A DNA stretch of 64,000 bases from Polyodon spathula (taxonomy: Eukaryota > Chordata > Actinopteri > Acipenseriformes > Polyodontidae), in contig NC_054536.1 of the NCBI RefSeq assembly GCF_017654505.1, positions 27,548,512 to 27,612,511 of the forward strand, written 5' to 3'. Each line of letters opens with the position of its first letter. Positions within the stretch are counted from its first letter, which is position 1. The translations under genes and the position numbers were made by a program. The notes beneath the pieces were generated by a model that saw only the letters and a program-made list of their open reading frames with translations, was not told the DNA's origin and ran no database searches. Below, piece after piece: positions 59,863 through 64,000 of this stretch.

Positions 59863-60381
59863 TGTGGCAAAGTGCCCCGCCCCTGGGCTATTTATTTGTG
59901 TTGTATGTTACGTGTAGTGTGTTAATGTTGGTGTATAGTCATTGGTACACTAGATTTAAATGGGTCTGTGTAACACAAGTGGTTTAAAATGTATATTTGT
60001 ATTTAGGCACAAGGATTGCACAGCATTTCACGTGCAGGTAAAATGTAATAATACGCAAGCACAGGGAATTGCACTTTATTAATACACGTGCAGATGTACC
60101 GAGACTCCAACTGAATGATTGATTAGCAATCGAGTCTCAATACTCGGGATTGTGTGTTCAGTGAATGGAGAACGGGTGTGGAGAGGAGAAAGTAATAACG
60201 TAAAGTAAATCATAATTTCAGCTCACCGTGTTTTTCTGTGTAGTCTGTTTTGGCTAAAGTGCGTGTCCTGTGTTTTATTTGTCTTACCTTTTATTTTTTG
60301 TCTGTTCACCAAAACTCCATCTCTGTTTATTTTGTGTTGGTTCCTGGTCTGACGTCACCCACTACAGCCATCTTTGTGACA
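59863..60381 (+). mobile_element. Possible solo LTR, about 519 bp
   Basis: The segment starts TGTGGCAAAGTGCCCCGCCC and can end at TTTGTGACA, with a CpG-rich start and a T-rich 3' part as in LTRs. The flanking 5-mers (GCATA, AAATA) do not match, and no internal region adjoins. Tentative. Confidence 0.35.
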
Positions 60382-61779
60382 AAATATTATTTTTACCTGT
60401 AAATGTATGCTGTGAAAGTCTGTGTAATACACTTATATGCTGTGGTTTATTTTGAATATTTCTAAATGTGCGTAGGATCTTTATCTATACGTAAAGCTCC
60501 GCTGTGACCAAAAAGTTTTTTAAATTAGAATATTGGTAACCATAGTTTTGTTGCATGTTGAATATGATAAAGGGATTTCGCTAAATGAGACGTTTCTCAA
60601 TGGCATAAGGGGTCTTTTTTTTAAAGCATAAAGGTCGATTTCACCCATTCTCTGCTTGAATGGAAAAAAAGATTGAAAATACCAGCAAATTCTTTAATCG
60701 AAGTAAATCAAACAGAACGAGTGGTATATTACATGTATGGAATGAAAATGTATCTTGAGACAAAGCTGTTATCTGAATATGGAACAGTAATGTAAGCCTA
60801 TGAATTTTTGTTTCAATATGGTCCATATTCATAAAGCATTTTCATCCAAAATCAAAAATAAGCATTTGAATTGCCTATAGGTACTGTTAAATTAGCACAT
60901 GAAAGATTTATCTGACACTATTACTTTTGTGTTGTTTTCCAATAAGGAAAAAAGGTCAGTGGTTTATAAATATGGCCCTACAGTATGTTTTCTCCAGATT
61001 TCTTGGAAAGCCTGCGAGACAGGAACATTTTGTATTGTACAGAAAAAGGCAACATATTTTTTATTCACTGTTTTTTTTTCTTTTTCAGTTCATCCACTGA
61101 ACTTAATCAGGTAAGTTGTTTATATATTTAACCCTTCTATATGCCTTGCTTTCATCAGGCATTGAGGTTCTACTTAAACATTTCCAACTGCAAATTAAAT
61201 AGTTGCATTATTTTTCCTCAAGTTAGTTTAATGTAGAAAACTAAATATAGCTTTTGTAAATTGTTAAGTAAAAATCAAGCTGAAATAAACCGCCTGCTTT
61301 TTACTATTTGTTTTCAGCACACAATCTATTTGACTAGTATTAAGTGTGCAGAGGGCTGTACCTGCAAATTTGGCTAGTAAATGCTAATCTCTGATCAATA
61401 CATGTTTGTGGTTGGCTATCCTAAGGAGTGTACTGTGAAGAGGTGTTGAGCCTGGCATAGTTATTTTTACCTCAACAGATTTCAAGGTCATCACCACTCT
61501 GGTAACTAATAACTAAAATTATTTAGTAGACTGTGATAACTAAAATGAAACTAATAATTTAAATAAATCATAATTAAAACAAACTAACTAAACAAATATT
61601 GTTCATCAATCACAAACATACATTGCAACTAAATGGATTAACCTCTACATGGCATTTATTTATTTATTTTATTGAAAACCCAGACTTACTGGTCACATGA
61701 TTCAGACAATTCCTAGGCAGGCTACAATTGGCTATATGACCCATTCTCTAGCTACCGCATGCAGTATATTAACAATTGA
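60382..61779. other. Intergenic, no gene seen
   Basis: AT-rich sequence without recognisable coding, RNA or repeat structure. Confidence 0.5.
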
Positions 61780-62953
61780 CCATTGAGACGCCAGAAACCA
61801 ACGAAGTACAACAAGCTTGATAACAAGTGAAAAGCTATGCAGCAAAATTGCAATGCATATTCTTTACGCATTAAATTTAAATATCATACATAATTCAATA
61901 CGCAAAACAACTCACACTTCCACCTTCTCTCTAAACCAGGTCCAAGCTTCACTTGTGCTGCCTGTAGTTCACTGTTCCTGTTTCCCAGAATCAAAACTAG
62001 AAAATATACAGACTGAAATATAGGCAACATACAATCAATTCAGTGAAAAGCAAAGTAAATTATAAAAATAATCATAGTGAACAAAATAAATAAAACTGTG
62101 AAAACAAACAAACTAATTACAGGTGCATACCAATTACATTCAATCCAACATGTTAAAAGGCACACTTATTATATCACCACTACCTGCCTGGGTATATGTG
62201 CTTTCATGCACCATCATTTGCTTCTGTGAACATGTGAAGTGTAAAAAAGCAATAATGTCTAAGATAGGAGGCACAGCACAACAAAAATTTTAGTATCCTA
62301 TTATTTCCATTCAAACACACATTTGCTTTACTAATAAAACCATATGCTTGTAATTAAGGGAGCAGTTTAAAATTATAGCCTGTTAGCACTAGATTTTGTC
62401 TCTGACAGTTGCTTAGGAACAGGCTAATCTTCTGTGGAACTTGAAGAAAAGTCTATGAGATTTATATACAAAAACAGAAAATCACTGTTTTACAACCTGT
62501 TCAGCACAATGGGAGAACATTGCAGACACAAATGTATTTTCTTTCTTTTAGTACTCCAGTCATTTTTGAGGGAATAGAAATGCAAATATACCCAAAGGGT
62601 AAAGGATTTAAATAATTTTGGTGCAGTTGCATACGTAATTTAATTTAAAACAGAATAATACATGACATACTAGTCTTTAAGCATAAAAGATAGCTTGAAG
62701 AATTTAAAGAAAATTCATCCATAACTGCAAACACTCAATTATAAAATCTTTCCTATTACTATAAGCAGTGCTCCAGATAAGCTGCATACTGGGTGTTTTA
62801 CGCATTGAAAAAGTATGAATTACGTATATTTAAAAACAAAGCGTAAAGAATACGCTTAGCAGTTTTAGAATATGCATTGCAATTTTGCTGCACAGCTTGC
62901 ATTTACATGTTATCAAGGTTCTTGTACTTCACTGGTTTCCGGCGTCTCAATGG
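61780..62953. mobile_element. Element with long inverted arms, 1.17 kb
   Basis: The left arm (61780-61915, starting CCATTGAGACGCC) is repeated in reverse in the right arm (62791-62953, ending GGCGTCTCAATGG). Shared blocks include AGCAAAATTGCAATGCATAT and TTTACGCATT. The right arm has about 25 extra bases. The core between them has no long ORF, so it is probably a non-autonomous DNA transposon. Confidence 0.65.
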
Positions 62954-62957
62954 CTAT

Positions 62958-63029
62958 GTTTCCATTGGAGCTGTTAATTCGCTAAAAGGAAAAGTTTAAC
63001 GTGTAATGTGTGATTAGCCCAATGGAAAC
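62958..63029. repeat. Small inverted repeat, 11-bp arms
   Basis: GTTTCCATTGG (62958-62968) pairs with CCAATGGAAAC (63019-63029). It adjoins the right arm of the 1.17-kb element and may be a separate MITE. Confidence 0.6.
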
Positions 63030-64000
63030 AAGCTTCATTAGAGTAAATGTAGCTCAAAAATACTATAGAGTATAGTATTTGGGAAATTTGATTAGCTAGT
63101 TTGTGCGAATTAAGAAGTATTAATACACATAAATTCAATAGAAACCAGTATCTTCACATACAAAGAAAACACGTGACCGAAAAAAATCTTCACAGACTGC
63201 TTCTGTTTTTTTTTTGAAAACATGACAAGTTCTAAATTAATTAAGTTTTAATTGGGAAGCAGAAGAAACAATGTGTTTTTTACTGTTAATTAAATCATTT
63301 GATATGGCGATTTATATAAAAAAAATAGACAATTAACAGGCTTATCAGTCTAAGTGATACCAGGTGTCTAGTTTGAGAAGCTAATAGGAGTAATAAAAAT
63401 ACACACTAAATAAGCATGAAAAGTGAATAGCATAATAAAGCACACACAGTGATTACATATTCAGTACACAAAGGAAGCCAAACCAAGAGCATATTAACAT
63501 AAAAACTAGGAAAGTAATACATATTGTTTTATTTCTTTATCTGAGCTGACACAGTTGTCAGTTTGTGCTTTGTTTTCAGAAAAAAGGAATAATACAGGTA
63601 TCGGTATTCCGGTCACATTTCTCAATGAACTATCCTTTTTATTTTCAATAAAACAAGGACTATAAAAACGCTAAACACTTACATTATATGCTTGCTTGGT
63701 ACGCAGGAGAACCCCTTTTATCCAATGAAATGACTACAGCCAGGGGGGATAAAAAAACGGGCAAAACAGTTTTGGGGTTTCTAAATATCAGTACAAATTA
63801 AGTTTTTTTGTGAGAATAGGTGGTTATGTTAAAAATGTGTTTTATGCAGCTACTGGCAGCAACAGACTCAAATGCCAGTAAATGCCAGTAAATGCCAGTA
63901 AAAAAAAATAAAATAAAAAAATAAATAAAATTAAAAACCTAACTGCCCCAGAGATACAGAAATAGATATAAAAAAATTGGACAAAAACTGTAGCAATCGT
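63030..64000. other. Intergenic to right edge, no gene seen
   Basis: AT-rich; the one repeat is AATGCCAGTA three times in a row at 63871-63900, followed by an A-rich tract. Confidence 0.5.

Overview
This is eukaryotic DNA, almost certainly from a ray-finned fish. It is AT-rich and full of long microsatellites (AT, CT, TTA, homopolymers), tRNA-derived SINEs, Tc1, hAT and DIRS elements. Its real genes are split by GT-AG introns. The abundance of microsatellites and the particular SINE family would fit a non-teleost fish such as a sturgeon or paddlefish, but that is a guess. All coordinates were read by eye from the sequence; nothing was searched or aligned by software.

Two conserved genes frame the window, head to head and about 19 kb apart. 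On the minus strand, 5635-5814 is the first coding exon of CLASP2, a microtubule plus-end protein; the rest of that gene lies beyond the left edge, so bases 1-5634 are its first intron. On the plus strand, 24866-52593 is a complete 18-exon PDCD6IP (ALIX) gene, the Bro1-domain ESCRT adaptor. Every splice junction is GT-AG and phase-compatible, and the joined exons code for 868 residues, the length I recall for human ALIX. CLASP2 and PDCD6IP are also neighbours on human chromosome 3p22, so this is conserved synteny.

The 19 kb between them holds a broken minus-strand HECT-type ubiquitin ligase-like gene (10111-12656) with frameshifts at homopolymer runs and no cysteine where the catalytic one belongs. 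It also holds two fold-back or hAT-type miniature elements (13160-13863), a degenerate DIRS-type tyrosine-recombinase retrotransposon (14014-17053), a retropepsin fragment, and a pair of inverted 200-bp segments carrying a small conserved ORF (18.9 and 20.7 kb).

The PDCD6IP introns carry many insertions. Intron 1 (9.7 kb) has twin hairpins, a diverged tandem repeat with three DR1-like nuclear-receptor motifs, stem-loop repeats, a dead Tc1 transposon and the start of a SINE. Intron 3 has a TTAA-flanked element end with a THAP-like fragment, and intron 5 has a TIR element interrupted by a SINE with clear target-site duplications.

Downstream of PDCD6IP (52.6-64 kb) I see no conserved gene. The stretch holds four long AT arrays, a GC-richer block of nested tandem repeats (58.0-59.6 kb) with a 211-codon open frame, a possible solo LTR, and a 1.17 kb element with long inverted arms. 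I found no RNA gene, CRISPR array or bacterial-type feature, and no clearly new biological system. The most unusual signals are the inverted sORF pair, the DR1 array, the twin hairpins and the 58-59.6 kb repeat block.
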